Part shown: piece by piece, positions 35,413 to 44,988 of the stretch
Layout of the letters: each line of letters begins with the position of its first letter
Numbering within the stretch: the stretch's first letter is position 1
DNA from: Bifidobacterium asteroides
Lineage (GTDB): Bacteria; Actinomycetota; Actinomycetes; Actinomycetales; Bifidobacteriaceae
Assembly: GCF_030758775.1 (NCBI RefSeq)
Contig: NZ_CP132384.1
Coordinates: 558,001 to 622,000 of the forward strand
Length of the DNA: 64,000 bases
Reading direction: 5' to 3'
Program-made: the position numbers and the translations under genes
The notes under the pieces: model-generated
What the model was told of the DNA's origin: nothing
Seen by the model: the letters and a program-made list of their open reading frames with translations, nothing else
The model's database searches: none

Positions 35413-37503
35413 ATGTCAGACAATGCGGGCAGCACGCGCCTTCCGGACAGGCTGATCTTCGGATGCGCCTACTACGACGAATACATGCCCTATGAGCGGG
35501 TGGACAAGGACATGTCCATGATGAAGTCCGCCGGCATCAACACCATTCGCATCGCCGAATCCACCTGGAGCACCCTGGAGCCCCAGCCTGGCGTATTCGA
35601 CTTCAGCCATGTGGACCGGGTGCTGGATGCTGCTGAACGCTTCGGTATTCAGGTCATCGTGGGCACGCCCACCTATGCCGTCCCCGCCTGGCTGGTCGCC
35701 ATGCATCCGGATGTTCTGGCGGACACCCCCAAGGGTCCCAGCCGGTATGGCGCTCGCCAGATCATGGACATCGTCAACCCCTCCTACCGGTACTATGGCG
35801 AGCGCGTCATCCGCAGGCTGGTGAGCCATGTGGCCGACAACCCCCAGGTGATCGGCTACCAGGTCGACAACGAAACCAAGTACTACGACTGTGTATCGCC
35901 CGACATGCAACGGCTCTTCGTCAAGGATCTGCGACGGCGTTTTGGCAATGACCTGGGCTGTCTCAATGCGGCCTTTGGCCTTGACTACTGGTCAAACAGG
36001 ATCGACTCCTGGGAGGATTTTCCCGATCTGACCGGGACCATCAACGCCTCCCTTGGTTCGGCATTCGACCGCTTCCGCCGCAGCCAGGTCAGCCGCTACC
36101 TGGCCTGGGAGGCTGACATCGTGCGCGAATATGCCCGCGAGGACCAATTCGTCACCCACAACTTCGATTTCGACTGGAGCCCAGGCTGGTCATACGGCCT
36201 TCAGCCCGCCGTCGATCATTTCGAAGCGGCCGAATGCCTGGATGTGGCCGGCGCGGACATTTACCACCCTTCTGAAGATGACCTGACCGGCAAGGAGATC
36301 GCCTTCGGCGGGGACATGACCCGCAGCCTGAAGGGCGGTGCCAACTACCTGGTTCTGGAAACCGACGCCCAGGGGCAGAACGGCTGGCTGCCCTACCCCG
36401 GGCAGCTGAGGCTGCAGGCATACAGCCATCTGGCCTCGGGGGCTGACGGGGTCATGTACTGGCACTGGCATTCCATCCACAACTCCTTTGAAACCTACTG
36501 GAAGGGGCTGCTTTCACAGGACATGGAACCCAACCCCACCTATGAGGAGGCCGGCCAGTTCGGCAGGCAGATAGCGCAGAAGGGTGTGGGTGAGCGCCTG
36601 ATCAACCTTCAAAAGCGCAACAAGGTCGCCATCATGGTGGGCAACGACTCCCTGACCGCCTTGGACTGGTTCTCCCTGGAGACCGGTTTCCCCCGTCAGC
36701 AGGGGCAGATCTCCTACAACGATGTGGTCAGACGGGTCTACGATGCCCTCTTCGAGCTCAACATCGAGTGCGATTTCATCAGCGACAAGGCTGACCGGTC
36801 CCATCTGGACTCTTACGCCATGGTCGTGGTCCCTGCCCTCTACAGCACCGATGAGGATACGTTGACGGCCCTGGCCGACTACGTCCATCAGGGAGGTCAC
36901 CTGGTGGCCACGCTGCGCTCCTTTGTGTCGGACGAGAACCTCAAGGTCTGGCATGAGAAGGCTCCGCACCTGTTGACCGACGTGTTCGGCATCGACTACA
37001 ACCAGTTCACCCGTCCCGGCAAGGGGTTGACCCTGGATCTGCATGGAGCCGAAGCCGACCAGGTTGGACCGGCCTGCCAGGGGCTGATCGAGCTGCTGAA
37101 TCCGCGTTCCGACACGCAGGTCCTGGCATCCTATGACCACCCGGTCTGGGAGCGGTATGCGGCTGTGACCCGTCATGATTACGGCCACGGCAGCGCGGAG
37201 TGGATCGGCACTCTGCCGTCGGCCCAGGGCATGCGGCAGCTGCTTTCGGATGCGGCGGATGCGGCTGGCTTGAGCGGTCCTGCCCGGGATCTGGCTGGCC
37301 TGGTCACCGTGCGTGAGGGCATCAACGCCCTGGGGGAGCAGGTCGCCTACCTGCTCAATTATTCGTCCAAGGAGGTCAAGCTGGACGCGCCCTACGGGGG
37401 GCATCTGCTGGTGGCTGACGGGCAGGCTGATCCAGGGGCTCATGTGGACCAGGGACAGTCCATGACCATCGGACCCTGGGATCTGGCAATCATCGTCCGG
37501 TAG
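35413..37503 (+). CDS. Beta-galactosidase, glycoside hydrolase family 42
   Basis: About 696 aa from ATG 35413 (MSDNAGS) with GGAG upstream. The three GH42 domains are present: a TIM barrel (FGCAYYDEYMPYERVDKDM, MKSAGINTIRIAESTWSTLE), the trimerisation domain (about 395-610, VAIMVGNDSLTALDWFS, HQGGHLVATLRSFV) and a small beta C-terminal domain (YLLNYSSKEVKLD). The acid/base is probably Glu154 in YQVDNETKY and the nucleophile Glu316 in YLVLETDAQ. There is no signal peptide, so it is cytoplasmic and cleaves imported galactosides. The exact linkage cannot be read. It is followed 84 bases later by a GH3 gene. Confidence 0.95.
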   Translation: MSDNAGSTRLPDRLIFGCAYYDEYMPYERVDKDMSMMKSAGINTIRIAESTWSTLEPQPGVFDFSHVDRVLDAAERFGIQVIVGTPTYAVPAWLVAMHPDVLADTPKGPSRYGARQIMDIVNPSYRYYGERVIRRLVSHVADNPQVIGYQVDNETKYYDCVSPDMQRLFVKDLRRRFGNDLGCLNAAFGLDYWSNRIDSWEDFPDLTGTINASLGSAFDRFRRSQVSRYLAWEADIVREYAREDQFVTHNFDFDWSPGWSYGLQPAVDHFEAAECLDVAGADIYHPSEDDLTGKEIAFGGDMTRSLKGGANYLVLETDAQGQNGWLPYPGQLRLQAYSHLASGADGVMYWHWHSIHNSFETYWKGLLSQDMEPNPTYEEAGQFGRQIAQKGVGERLINLQKRNKVAIMVGNDSLTALDWFSLETGFPRQQGQISYNDVVRRVYDALFELNIECDFISDKADRSHLDSYAMVVVPALYSTDEDTLTALADYVHQGGHLVATLRSFVSDENLKVWHEKAPHLLTDVFGIDYNQFTRPGKGLTLDLHGAEADQVGPACQGLIELLNPRSDTQVLASYDHPVWERYAAVTRHDYGHGSAEWIGTLPSAQGMRQLLSDAADAAGLSGPARDLAGLVTVREGINALGEQVAYLLNYSSKEVKLDAPYGGHLLVADGQADPGAHVDQGQSMTIGPWDLAIIVR

Positions 37504-37586
37504 ACCGGCTTCAGTCTGATCGGCTTCAGACTGACCGGACGCAAATATGAGTGGATGAGTGCTCAGTAAGAAAGGAAGGTGCCCAG

Positions 37587-39887
37587 ATGGCATCAAGGAA
37601 GTTGACAGGGGATCTGCCCTACCGCAATCCCGACCTGAGCGTGGATGAGCGGGTGGCTGATCTGCTGGGACGGATGACCCGGGAGGAGAAGGTGGGCCAG
37701 ATGATGCAGCTCGATGCTCGCCAGGGAGTGGACAAGGAGGTGGTGGACCAGCATGCTGGATCCCTGCTGCATGTCTCTCCGCAGAACATGATCAAGGCTG
37801 ACAAGGCCGTTCATCGCACCCGTCTTGGCATTCCCCTGCTGATCGGGGACGACTGCATCCACGGCCATTCCTTCTTCCGCGGGGCTACTATTTTTCCCGA
37901 GCAGCTGGGCATGGCAGCATCCTTCGATCCTGAACTGGTTCAGCGGATGGGGCGGGCCACAGCCCAGGAGGTCGCCACGACAGGCGTCCACTGGACCTTC
38001 TCCCCGGTGCTATGCATCGCCAGGGACACCCGCTGGGGCCGGGTGGACGAGACCTTCGGCGAGGACCCCTTCCTGATCGGCGAGATGGCCTCGGCCATGG
38101 TGCGCGGCTACCAGGGCGGATCAGCCATGACCGGGACCCTGCCCAAGGATGCTGTGCTGGCCACGGCCAAGCACTTCGCCGGCTATTCCGAGACCCAGGG
38201 TGGGCGTGACGCCTCCGAGGCCGACCTCTCGCACCGTAAGCTGCTCTCCTGGTTCCTGCCGCCCTTCGAGCGCCTGGCCAAGGAGGGTGTGGCCACCTTC
38301 ATGCTGGGCTACGAGTCCATCGACGGGGTACCGGTCACCATCAACAACTGGCTGCTCAACGACGTGCTTCGAGGGGAGTGGGGCTACCAGGGCACCCTGA
38401 TCACCGACTGGGACAATGTGGGCCGGATGGTCTGGGAGCAGAAGGTGCAGCCCGACTACACCAGGGCCGCTGCAGCCGCCGTCAAGGCCGGCAACGATCT
38501 GATCATGACCACGCCCGGCTTCTACCAGGGGGCCTTGGATGCGCTGGATGCCGGGCTGCTGCGTGAGGAGGACCTCGACCGGGCGGTCAGGCACATCCTG
38601 GCCCTGAAATTCCGCATGGGGCTCTTCGAGGATCCGCGTCTGCCCGACCCCGAGGCCCAGAAGGCGGTCATCAACTCACCGGAGCACCAGGAGCTCAACC
38701 TCCAGGTGGCCCAGGAGTCGGCAGTCCTTTTGAAGAATGACGGCATCCTGCCCCTGTTCGGCGGGGTGGATGCCGATGGCCGCCCCGGTGATGACTCAGC
38801 GCACAGCATCGCCCTGGTCGGTCCGCTGATCGACGATGCCCAGAACCAGCTGGGGGACTGGGCCGGCGGTTCGGGTCAGTGCGACTGGATCAAGGACCAG
38901 CCTCGGGAGATGATCTCGACCGTGGCCGACGGTCTGCGCCAGGAGCTGCCTGAAAACTGGCGGCTCGGCTGCGAGCAGGGCGTCGACATGCTCCGTCTGG
39001 TTGACGATCCCGCGGGTCCGCTCTTCCCTGATGGCCAGCCCAGGCCCAGGGTGGCGGCCCCGGCCAGGATCGATCAGGGCCGCTTCGACAGGGCCGTAGG
39101 CCTGGCCAGGCAAAGCGACCTGGTGGTTGCTGTGGTAGGCGACGTGGTCCAGCTGGTGGGCGAGGGCCGTTCGACTGCCACCCTGGAGCTCTACGGTCCT
39201 CAGCGCGATCTGCTGGACGCCCTGGCACAGACGGGCAAGCCCATGGTCATCGTGCTCATGTCCTCCAAGCCCCTGGTCCTGCCTCCGTCCGCACAGTCGG
39301 CCAAGGCTCTGATCTGGCAGCCCGATCCTGGTATGCAGGGCGGTCGTGCCTTGGCCAGGATTCTGACCGGCATGGTTGAGCCCACAGGCAGACTGCCTAT
39401 CACTTTTCCCAGGCACGCAGGCCAGCTGCCGGTCTACTACAACCAGATCCGGGGCCAGCATGGTGACCGCTATGCCGACCTGACCCAGGAGCCGGCCTTC
39501 GCCTTCGGCCAGGGGATGGGCTACACCACCTTTGCCTACGGAAAGCCCCAGGTCGACGGATCGGATGCCGTCGGCCCTGAAGACAGGGTCAGGGTGACTG
39601 TGGACCTGACCAACACCGGCCAGCGGCCAGGCACCGAGGTGGTCCAGGCCTACATCAGCGACCTGGTGACCTCGGTCAGCTGGGCTGACCGCGAGCTCAA
39701 GGCCTTCCAAAGGATTCAGCTGGATCCAGGGCAGACCCGGAAGGTGGTTTTCGATCTTCCGGTGGCCGAGTGGGCCCTGGTTGATGCCGACTGCAATCGC
39801 AGGGTCGAGCCCGGTCAATTCCAGGTGCTGGTGGGATCCTCCTCGCGCAGGGAAGACCTGCAGGCTGTGACGGTGACCGTGGGCTGA
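37587..39887 (+). CDS. Cytoplasmic beta-glucosidase-type GH3 enzyme
   Basis: About 766 aa from ATG 37587 (AAGGAAGGTGCCC upstream). The domain order is standard. The TIM barrel comes first (LLGRMTREEKVGQMMQLDAR, TRWGRVDETFGEDPFLIG, KHFAGYSETQGGRD) with nucleophile Asp274 in GTLITDWDN. The alpha/beta sandwich follows (ESAVLLKNDGILPLF, DVVQLVGEGRSTATLEL) and then a fibronectin-III-like domain (FAFGQGMGYTTFAYGKPQV, VDLTNTGQRPGTEVVQAYI). No signal or membrane segment, unlike the permuted GH3 enzyme at 10-13 kb. Such enzymes remove terminal beta-glucose, xylose or arabinose units. Close spacing suggests an operon with GH42. Confidence 0.95.
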   Translation: MASRKLTGDLPYRNPDLSVDERVADLLGRMTREEKVGQMMQLDARQGVDKEVVDQHAGSLLHVSPQNMIKADKAVHRTRLGIPLLIGDDCIHGHSFFRGATIFPEQLGMAASFDPELVQRMGRATAQEVATTGVHWTFSPVLCIARDTRWGRVDETFGEDPFLIGEMASAMVRGYQGGSAMTGTLPKDAVLATAKHFAGYSETQGGRDASEADLSHRKLLSWFLPPFERLAKEGVATFMLGYESIDGVPVTINNWLLNDVLRGEWGYQGTLITDWDNVGRMVWEQKVQPDYTRAAAAAVKAGNDLIMTTPGFYQGALDALDAGLLREEDLDRAVRHILALKFRMGLFEDPRLPDPEAQKAVINSPEHQELNLQVAQESAVLLKNDGILPLFGGVDADGRPGDDSAHSIALVGPLIDDAQNQLGDWAGGSGQCDWIKDQPREMISTVADGLRQELPENWRLGCEQGVDMLRLVDDPAGPLFPDGQPRPRVAAPARIDQGRFDRAVGLARQSDLVVAVVGDVVQLVGEGRSTATLELYGPQRDLLDALAQTGKPMVIVLMSSKPLVLPPSAQSAKALIWQPDPGMQGGRALARILTGMVEPTGRLPITFPRHAGQLPVYYNQIRGQHGDRYADLTQEPAFAFGQGMGYTTFAYGKPQVDGSDAVGPEDRVRVTVDLTNTGQRPGTEVVQAYISDLVTSVSWADRELKAFQRIQLDPGQTRKVVFDLPVAEWALVDADCNRRVEPGQFQVLVGSSSRREDLQAVTVTVG

Positions 39888-39957
39888 CGGCCCTCCGATA
39901 GCGCAACTCCTCGCGTGTTGGTTGCCCATGGCCCTCGCCCGCTTCTACCATTGCAGC

Positions 39958-41232
39958 ATGAGGAAAAGCGTAGGCGCTGGGTATGCGCACCTGTTGACGG
40001 TCCCAAATCCTCGGCATGTGGCCAGCCTGGTCGACTACTTCACACGCGGATCCAAACCACGGTCCCAGTGGCGGTTCGGTATTGAGATCGAGCATCTGCC
40101 GGTGCGCAACGACGGGTCCGACGCTCCGGTTCCCTATGAGGGGGAGCGGGGCATCGAGGCTCTGCTGTCGGCCTTGGAGCCCTGCTACGACGGTGATAAG
40201 GAATACCGGGAGGATGGCCACCTGGTCGGGCTGAGCAGGCCGGGCTGCGTGGTTTCCCTGGAGCCCGGAAGCCAGGTGGAGTGCTCCCTGGGCGTGGTGC
40301 GCGACAGCCGGGAATTCGAGGATCTCTACCGTCGTTTCCGTGCCGAGGCCGACCCCATCGCCGAGCGGCTGGGGTTCCGTCTGGTCGAATATGGGTACCG
40401 TCCGGCTGGGTCCTATGCGGATGTGGGCCTCAATCCCAAGGAACGCTATGCGGTCATGAACACCTACCTGGGCCGCATCGGCCAGTGCGGGCCCATGATG
40501 ATGCGCAGCACCGCCTCCACCCAGATAAGCATCGATTACCGGGATGAGGACGATGCCATCGCCAAGATCCGTCTGGGTACGGCTATCGGGCCCATTTTGG
40601 CCTACTTCTTCCGCAATACTCCGATCTTTGAGGGGAAGCCCAACCGCATGCCCCTGCGACGCCAGCGGATCTGGGATTGGCTCGACACCCAGCGCACAGG
40701 CCTGATTCCGGGGCTGTTCGAGGACGGCTTCGGCTGGGAGGACTACGCCGTGGATATGCTCTCCACCCCGCTCATGGTGGCGGATGTCTCCCACACCCCT
40801 GAGGTGGACGGGCCGCAGGGTCGGCAGTTCTTCATTGCCTGGCATGAGAACGCCGGGGAGATCTATCCTGACCGCCGGCTCAACGATGCCGAGATAGCGC
40901 ACATCCTGACCACGCACTTCAACGACGTCCGTTTGAAGAATTACATCGAGCTCAGGCACTGGGATTCCCTGCCTATGAAACGGGCCAGCCGACTTCTGGA
41001 GATCGTCGGCGGTATCTTCTACGACTCGGATCGATTCGCCGGACTTGTCGGGCTTTTGGACGGGGTGAGCGAGGAGGACGTGCTCCAGGCCAAGGCCGAC
41101 CTGCAGGCCCACGGCGGGCAGGCCAGCCCCTATGGGCACTCTCTGGACTTCTGGCGGCAGGCGCTAGGTGCCGAGAACACTCTGGATGATCTGCCGGGCG
41201 ATCCGCGCCATCCTGAACGCTTCCAGTCCTGA
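39958..41232 (+). CDS. Glutamate-cysteine ligase family protein (GCS2/EgtA-like)
   Basis: About 424 aa from ATG 39958; ATG 39928 or TTG 39922 are alternatives, none with a good ribosome site. Family motifs are visible: WRFGIEIEHLPV (metal and ATP-binding glutamates), SLEPGSQVECSLG, GYRPAGSYADVGLNPKERY, MMRSTASTQISIDYRDEDD and LRHWDSLPM. Enzymes of this plant/actinobacterial type join glutamate and cysteine to gamma-glutamylcysteine. No gshB or ergothioneine genes are in the window, and bifidobacteria are not known for glutathione synthesis as far as I recall, so the product's use is unclear. Confidence 0.85.
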   Translation: MRKSVGAGYAHLLTVPNPRHVASLVDYFTRGSKPRSQWRFGIEIEHLPVRNDGSDAPVPYEGERGIEALLSALEPCYDGDKEYREDGHLVGLSRPGCVVSLEPGSQVECSLGVVRDSREFEDLYRRFRAEADPIAERLGFRLVEYGYRPAGSYADVGLNPKERYAVMNTYLGRIGQCGPMMMRSTASTQISIDYRDEDDAIAKIRLGTAIGPILAYFFRNTPIFEGKPNRMPLRRQRIWDWLDTQRTGLIPGLFEDGFGWEDYAVDMLSTPLMVADVSHTPEVDGPQGRQFFIAWHENAGEIYPDRRLNDAEIAHILTTHFNDVRLKNYIELRHWDSLPMKRASRLLEIVGGIFYDSDRFAGLVGLLDGVSEEDVLQAKADLQAHGGQASPYGHSLDFWRQALGAENTLDDLPGDPRHPERFQS

Positions 41233-41279
41233 CGACTGTTTCGTTATGCGAACGGGCAGATCAGGTTTCCTGAGGATGG

Positions 41280-41507
41280 TATAATCTGGTCACCAATGGG
41301 CCTTGATCCGTCATCAGCGGGGAGCCCTCGGAAGAACGGGTTCGCTTGCGGCGATCCTCAGTAGAACCGACGGGCGGGCCCGCATAGCCCAGTTCAAGCG
41401 GTCCGGCGCAGGTCATTGGCCGGGCAAGCGAGGTGGTACCGCGGTGGGCCCCATGGGTCCCTCGTCCTCGACATGGCGACATGAACGACCAGCGAGGAGC
41501 GTGAACG
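41280..41507 (+). promoter_or_regulatory. T-box riboswitch leader of ileS (translational type)
   Basis: TATAAT at 41280-41285 is a consensus -10. The canonical T-box AGGTGGTACCGCGG is at 41431-41444. Upstream, GGGTTC and GAACC pair around a loop containing ATC (41354-41356), the likely isoleucine specifier codon. Downstream there is no T-run terminator. Instead TCCTCG (41465-41470) can pair with CGAGGA (41493-41498), which overlaps the ribosome site of ileS, so uncharged tRNA-Ile would expose the site and turn on translation. Actinobacterial ileS T-boxes are known to work this way. Confidence 0.9.
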
Positions 41508-44500
41508 GTGAATCAGACCACTGATACCTCAGATGCGACAAAACGGGATGGCGCAGTCTATCCCAAGGCGGTGGTGGACCCGGCTCTGGCCAAGGTGAAG
41601 CCCAATCCCTCCTTCCCCCATATGGAGGAGTCCGTTCTGGACTACTGGGACCATGACGACACCTTCAACAAGTCAGTAGACCGTCGCCCTTCCGGCGATC
41701 ATGCCGACAACGAGTTCGTCTTCTTCGATGGCCCGCCCTTCGCCAACGGCCTGCCCCACTATGGGCACCTGCTGACCGGCTACGTCAAGGATGTCATTCC
41801 CCGCTACCAGACCATGAAGGGTCACAAGGTCAAGAGGGTCTTCGGCTGGGACACCCACGGCCTGCCCGCCGAGTTGGAGGCTCAGCGCGAGCTCGGCATC
41901 GACAGCGTGGATCAGATCGAGCAGATGGGCATCGAGAAGTTCAACGACGCCTGCCGCGCTTCAGTGCTCAAGTACACCAGCGAGTGGAAGGACTACGTCC
42001 ACCGTCAGGCCCGCTGGGTGGACTTCGACCACGGATACAAGACCCTGGATGTCTCCTACATGGAGTCGGTCATGTGGGCCTTCAAGACCCTCTACGAGAA
42101 GGGCCTGGCCTATGAGGGCTACCGGGTGCTGCCCTATTGCTGGAAGGATCAGACCCCGCTGTCCAACCATGAGCTGCGCATGGATGCCGATGTCTACCAG
42201 GACCGCCAGGACACCACCGTCTCCGTGGCCGTCAAGCTCAGGGACGAGGACGCCTATGCCGTCTTCTGGACCACCACCCCCTGGACCGTCCCCACCAACC
42301 TGGCCATCGTGGTCGGCGCTGATATCGAGTACTCGGAGGTCAGTCCGGTCTCCGGGCCCTTCGCCGGCAAGCGCTTCTACATCGCCACGGCCCGTCTGGG
42401 CGATTACGCCAAGCAGCTGGGGGAGGACTACCAGGTGGTCCGCACCCTCAAAGGGTCAGAGATGGAGGGCTGGCGGTACTGGCCGGTCTTCCCCTACTTC
42501 GCCGGAGAGCAGGCTGAATCCGAGGGCGGCACCCCCGGCCCCAATGCCTATACCATCTACACGGCCGATTACGTCGACACCGTGGAGGGCACCGGCCTGG
42601 TCCACCAGGCTCCCTATGGCGAGGACGATATGAACACCCTGAACGCCAAGGGCATCCGCAGCGTGGACGTGCTCGATGCAGGCGCAGTCTTCACCGAGCA
42701 GTGCCCTGACTACCAGGGCCTGCAGGCCTTCGAGGCCAACATGCCCATCGTCCGCAACCTGCGCGCAGGCGATGGCCCCCTGGCACAGATCCCAGCCGAG
42801 CACCGGGCCCTCCTCTTCCAGGAGAAGAGCTACGTCCACTCCTACCCCCACTGCTGGCGTTGCGGCACCCCGCTGATCTACAAGCCGGTCTCCAGCTGGT
42901 TCGTCTCCGTGACCAAGATCAAGGACCGTCTGCTGGAGCTCAACCAGCAGATCAACTGGATCCCCGGAAACGTCAAGGACGGCCAGTTCGGCAAGTGGCT
43001 GGCCAATGCCCGCGACTGGTCCATCTCCCGCAACAGGTTCTGGGGCTCGCCCATCCCGGTCTGGGTCTCGGACGATCCCAAGTATCCTCGGGTGGACGTC
43101 TACGGGTCCTTGGATGAGCTCAAGAAGGACTTCGGCCGCTACCCGACTGATGACAAGGGGCAGATCAACATGCATCGGCCCTGGATCGACCAGCTGACCA
43201 GGCCCAACCCTGACGACCCCACCGGCAAATCCACCATGCACAGGATCACCGATGTGCTGGACTGCTGGTTCGAGTCGGGCTCCATGCCCTTCGCCCAGTT
43301 CCACTACCCCTTCGAAAACAAGCAGTACTTCGAGGACAGGGATCCCTGTGATTTTGTGGTCGAGTACATAGGCCAGACCCGCGGCTGGTTCTACACCATG
43401 CACATCATGTCCACGGCCCTCTTCGACCGCCCGGCCTTCAAGAACGTGATCTGCCATGGCATCGTCCTGGGCTCCGACGGCCAGAAGATGAGCAAGCACC
43501 TGCGCAACTATCCGGATGTGAACGAGGTCTTCGACAAGTACGGATCCGACGCCATGCGCTGGTTCCTGATGAGCTCGTCCATCCTGCGCGGCGGCAACCT
43601 GGTCGTCACCGCCGATGGCATCCGCGACACGGTCCGCCAGGTCATGCTGCCGGTCTGGAGCTCCTACTACTTCTACACGCTCTATGCCAACGCGGCCAAC
43701 AAGGGCGCCGGCTACCAGGCCCAGGCGCTGACGCCGGAGCGTGTGGCCGACCTGCCGGAGATGGACCGCTTCCTGCTGGCACGCACCCGTCGGTTGATCC
43801 AGTCGGTGCAGAAGGCCCTGGACGACTTCGCCATCTCGGAGGCCTGCGATGCGGTGACCGACTTCATCGATGTGCTGACCAACTGGTACATCCGCAACAA
43901 CCGTGACCGCTTCTGGGGCGAGGACCACCAGGCCTTCGACGCCCTCTACACGGTTCTGGAGGCCTTCGCCCGCCTTCTGGCCCCCCTGGCGCCCATGGAA
44001 GCCGAGCAGATCTGGCGGGGCCTGACCGGTGGCGAGTCGGTCCATCTGGCCGACTGGCCCTTCCTGGCCGACGAGGCCACCGGGCAGGAGACCGAACTGG
44101 GACAGGTCCTGCGTGACGATCCTGCCCTGGTAGCCGCCATGGAGAAGGTCCGCGAGGTGGTTTCGGCCACCCTGGCCCTGCGCAAGGCCGAGCAGATTCG
44201 CGTCCGCCAGCCCCTGTCCCTGCTGACCGTGGTGGTTCGTGACCCCGACGCGGCCCGCCCCTACGTGGACGTGCTCAAGTCCGAGCTCAACATCAAGGAG
44301 GTGGAGTTCTGCACCCTGGACCAGGCCGGTCAGCATGGTCTGCGGATCATCCACGATCTCAAGGTCAACGCCCGTGCGGCCGGACCCCGGCTGGGCAAGC
44401 AGGTCCAGTTCGTCATCAAGGCTTCCAAGCAGGGCGACTGGTCCGAGCAGGACGGCCAGGTGGTCGTCACCACCCCCGACGGAGCGGTGGCCCTGGAACC

Positions 44501-44852
44501 CGGCGAATACGAGCTGGACAACCGGATCGAGCAGGAGGATGGTTCCCAGGCTGATCGTTCGGCCTCCGCAGCCCTGCCCACCGGCGGCTTCGTCATTCTC
44601 GACACCCAGCTGGACGACGATCTCCTGGCGGAGGGCTATGCCAGGGATCTGATCCGCCAGGTTCAGGATGCTCGGAAGACCGCTGGCCTGGACATCGCTG
44701 ACCGGATTCGGCTGACCCTGACCCTCCCCAAGGAGGATGCCTCCAAGGCTCAGCAGTTCAGCGACCTGATCGCCCGCGAGACCCTAGCCACCAGTCTGAC
44801 CGTCAATGCTGGCGATATGGACCAGCCGCAGGTCGACCTGGTCAAAGCCTGA
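41508..44852 (+). CDS. ileS: Isoleucine-tRNA ligase
   Basis: The product is 1114 aa from GTG 41508, preceded by GAGGAGCGTGAAC. It charges tRNA-Ile with isoleucine. The class I signatures are GPPFANGLPHYGHLL (HIGH-type) and GQKMSKHLRN (KMSKS-type). Between them lies the CP1 editing domain (VFWTTTPWTVPTNLAI, GTGLVHQAPYGEDD), and further on the DWSISRNRFWGSPIPVW motif. The C-terminal anticodon-binding region (FIDVLTNWYIRNNRDRFWG) and tail match the long actinobacterial form, which is eukaryote-like in architecture and typically about 1100 residues. Controlled by the T-box leader; a strong terminator follows. Confidence 0.98.
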   Translation: MNQTTDTSDATKRDGAVYPKAVVDPALAKVKPNPSFPHMEESVLDYWDHDDTFNKSVDRRPSGDHADNEFVFFDGPPFANGLPHYGHLLTGYVKDVIPRYQTMKGHKVKRVFGWDTHGLPAELEAQRELGIDSVDQIEQMGIEKFNDACRASVLKYTSEWKDYVHRQARWVDFDHGYKTLDVSYMESVMWAFKTLYEKGLAYEGYRVLPYCWKDQTPLSNHELRMDADVYQDRQDTTVSVAVKLRDEDAYAVFWTTTPWTVPTNLAIVVGADIEYSEVSPVSGPFAGKRFYIATARLGDYAKQLGEDYQVVRTLKGSEMEGWRYWPVFPYFAGEQAESEGGTPGPNAYTIYTADYVDTVEGTGLVHQAPYGEDDMNTLNAKGIRSVDVLDAGAVFTEQCPDYQGLQAFEANMPIVRNLRAGDGPLAQIPAEHRALLFQEKSYVHSYPHCWRCGTPLIYKPVSSWFVSVTKIKDRLLELNQQINWIPGNVKDGQFGKWLANARDWSISRNRFWGSPIPVWVSDDPKYPRVDVYGSLDELKKDFGRYPTDDKGQINMHRPWIDQLTRPNPDDPTGKSTMHRITDVLDCWFESGSMPFAQFHYPFENKQYFEDRDPCDFVVEYIGQTRGWFYTMHIMSTALFDRPAFKNVICHGIVLGSDGQKMSKHLRNYPDVNEVFDKYGSDAMRWFLMSSSILRGGNLVVTADGIRDTVRQVMLPVWSSYYFYTLYANAANKGAGYQAQALTPERVADLPEMDRFLLARTRRLIQSVQKALDDFAISEACDAVTDFIDVLTNWYIRNNRDRFWGEDHQAFDALYTVLEAFARLLAPLAPMEAEQIWRGLTGGESVHLADWPFLADEATGQETELGQVLRDDPALVAAMEKVREVVSATLALRKAEQIRVRQPLSLLTVVVRDPDAARPYVDVLKSELNIKEVEFCTLDQAGQHGLRIIHDLKVNARAAGPRLGKQVQFVIKASKQGDWSEQDGQVVVTTPDGAVALEPGEYELDNRIEQEDGSQADRSASAALPTGGFVILDTQLDDDLLAEGYARDLIRQVQDARKTAGLDIADRIRLTLTLPKEDASKAQQFSDLIARETLATSLTVNAGDMDQPQVDLVKA

Positions 44853-44864
44853 TCATAATTGCAT

Positions 44865-44905
44865 GAAAAGGGCTTCCATCTGACAGGAGATGGAAGCCCT
44901 TTTTC
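44865..44905 (+). terminator. Rho-independent terminator of ileS
   Basis: GAAAAGGGCTTCCATC (44865-44880) pairs perfectly with GATGGAAGCCCTTTTTC (44889-44905) across an 8-base loop and ends in a T-run, 12 bases after the stop codon. Confidence 0.93.
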
Positions 44906-44988
44906 ATACGACCTGCCTGGCTAGGTGCTCGTCTGCGCCACGCTTGGCCGTGCGGCTGGCAATATTGCGATGGAGCGCCGGCTGTTGA

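Noticed and set aside
42456-44354. 632-codon minus-strand open frame
   Set aside because: It is opposite ileS, whose motifs are intact; high GC at third positions removes stops on the other strand. The same applies to long minus frames at 30207-31637 and 31743-33386.
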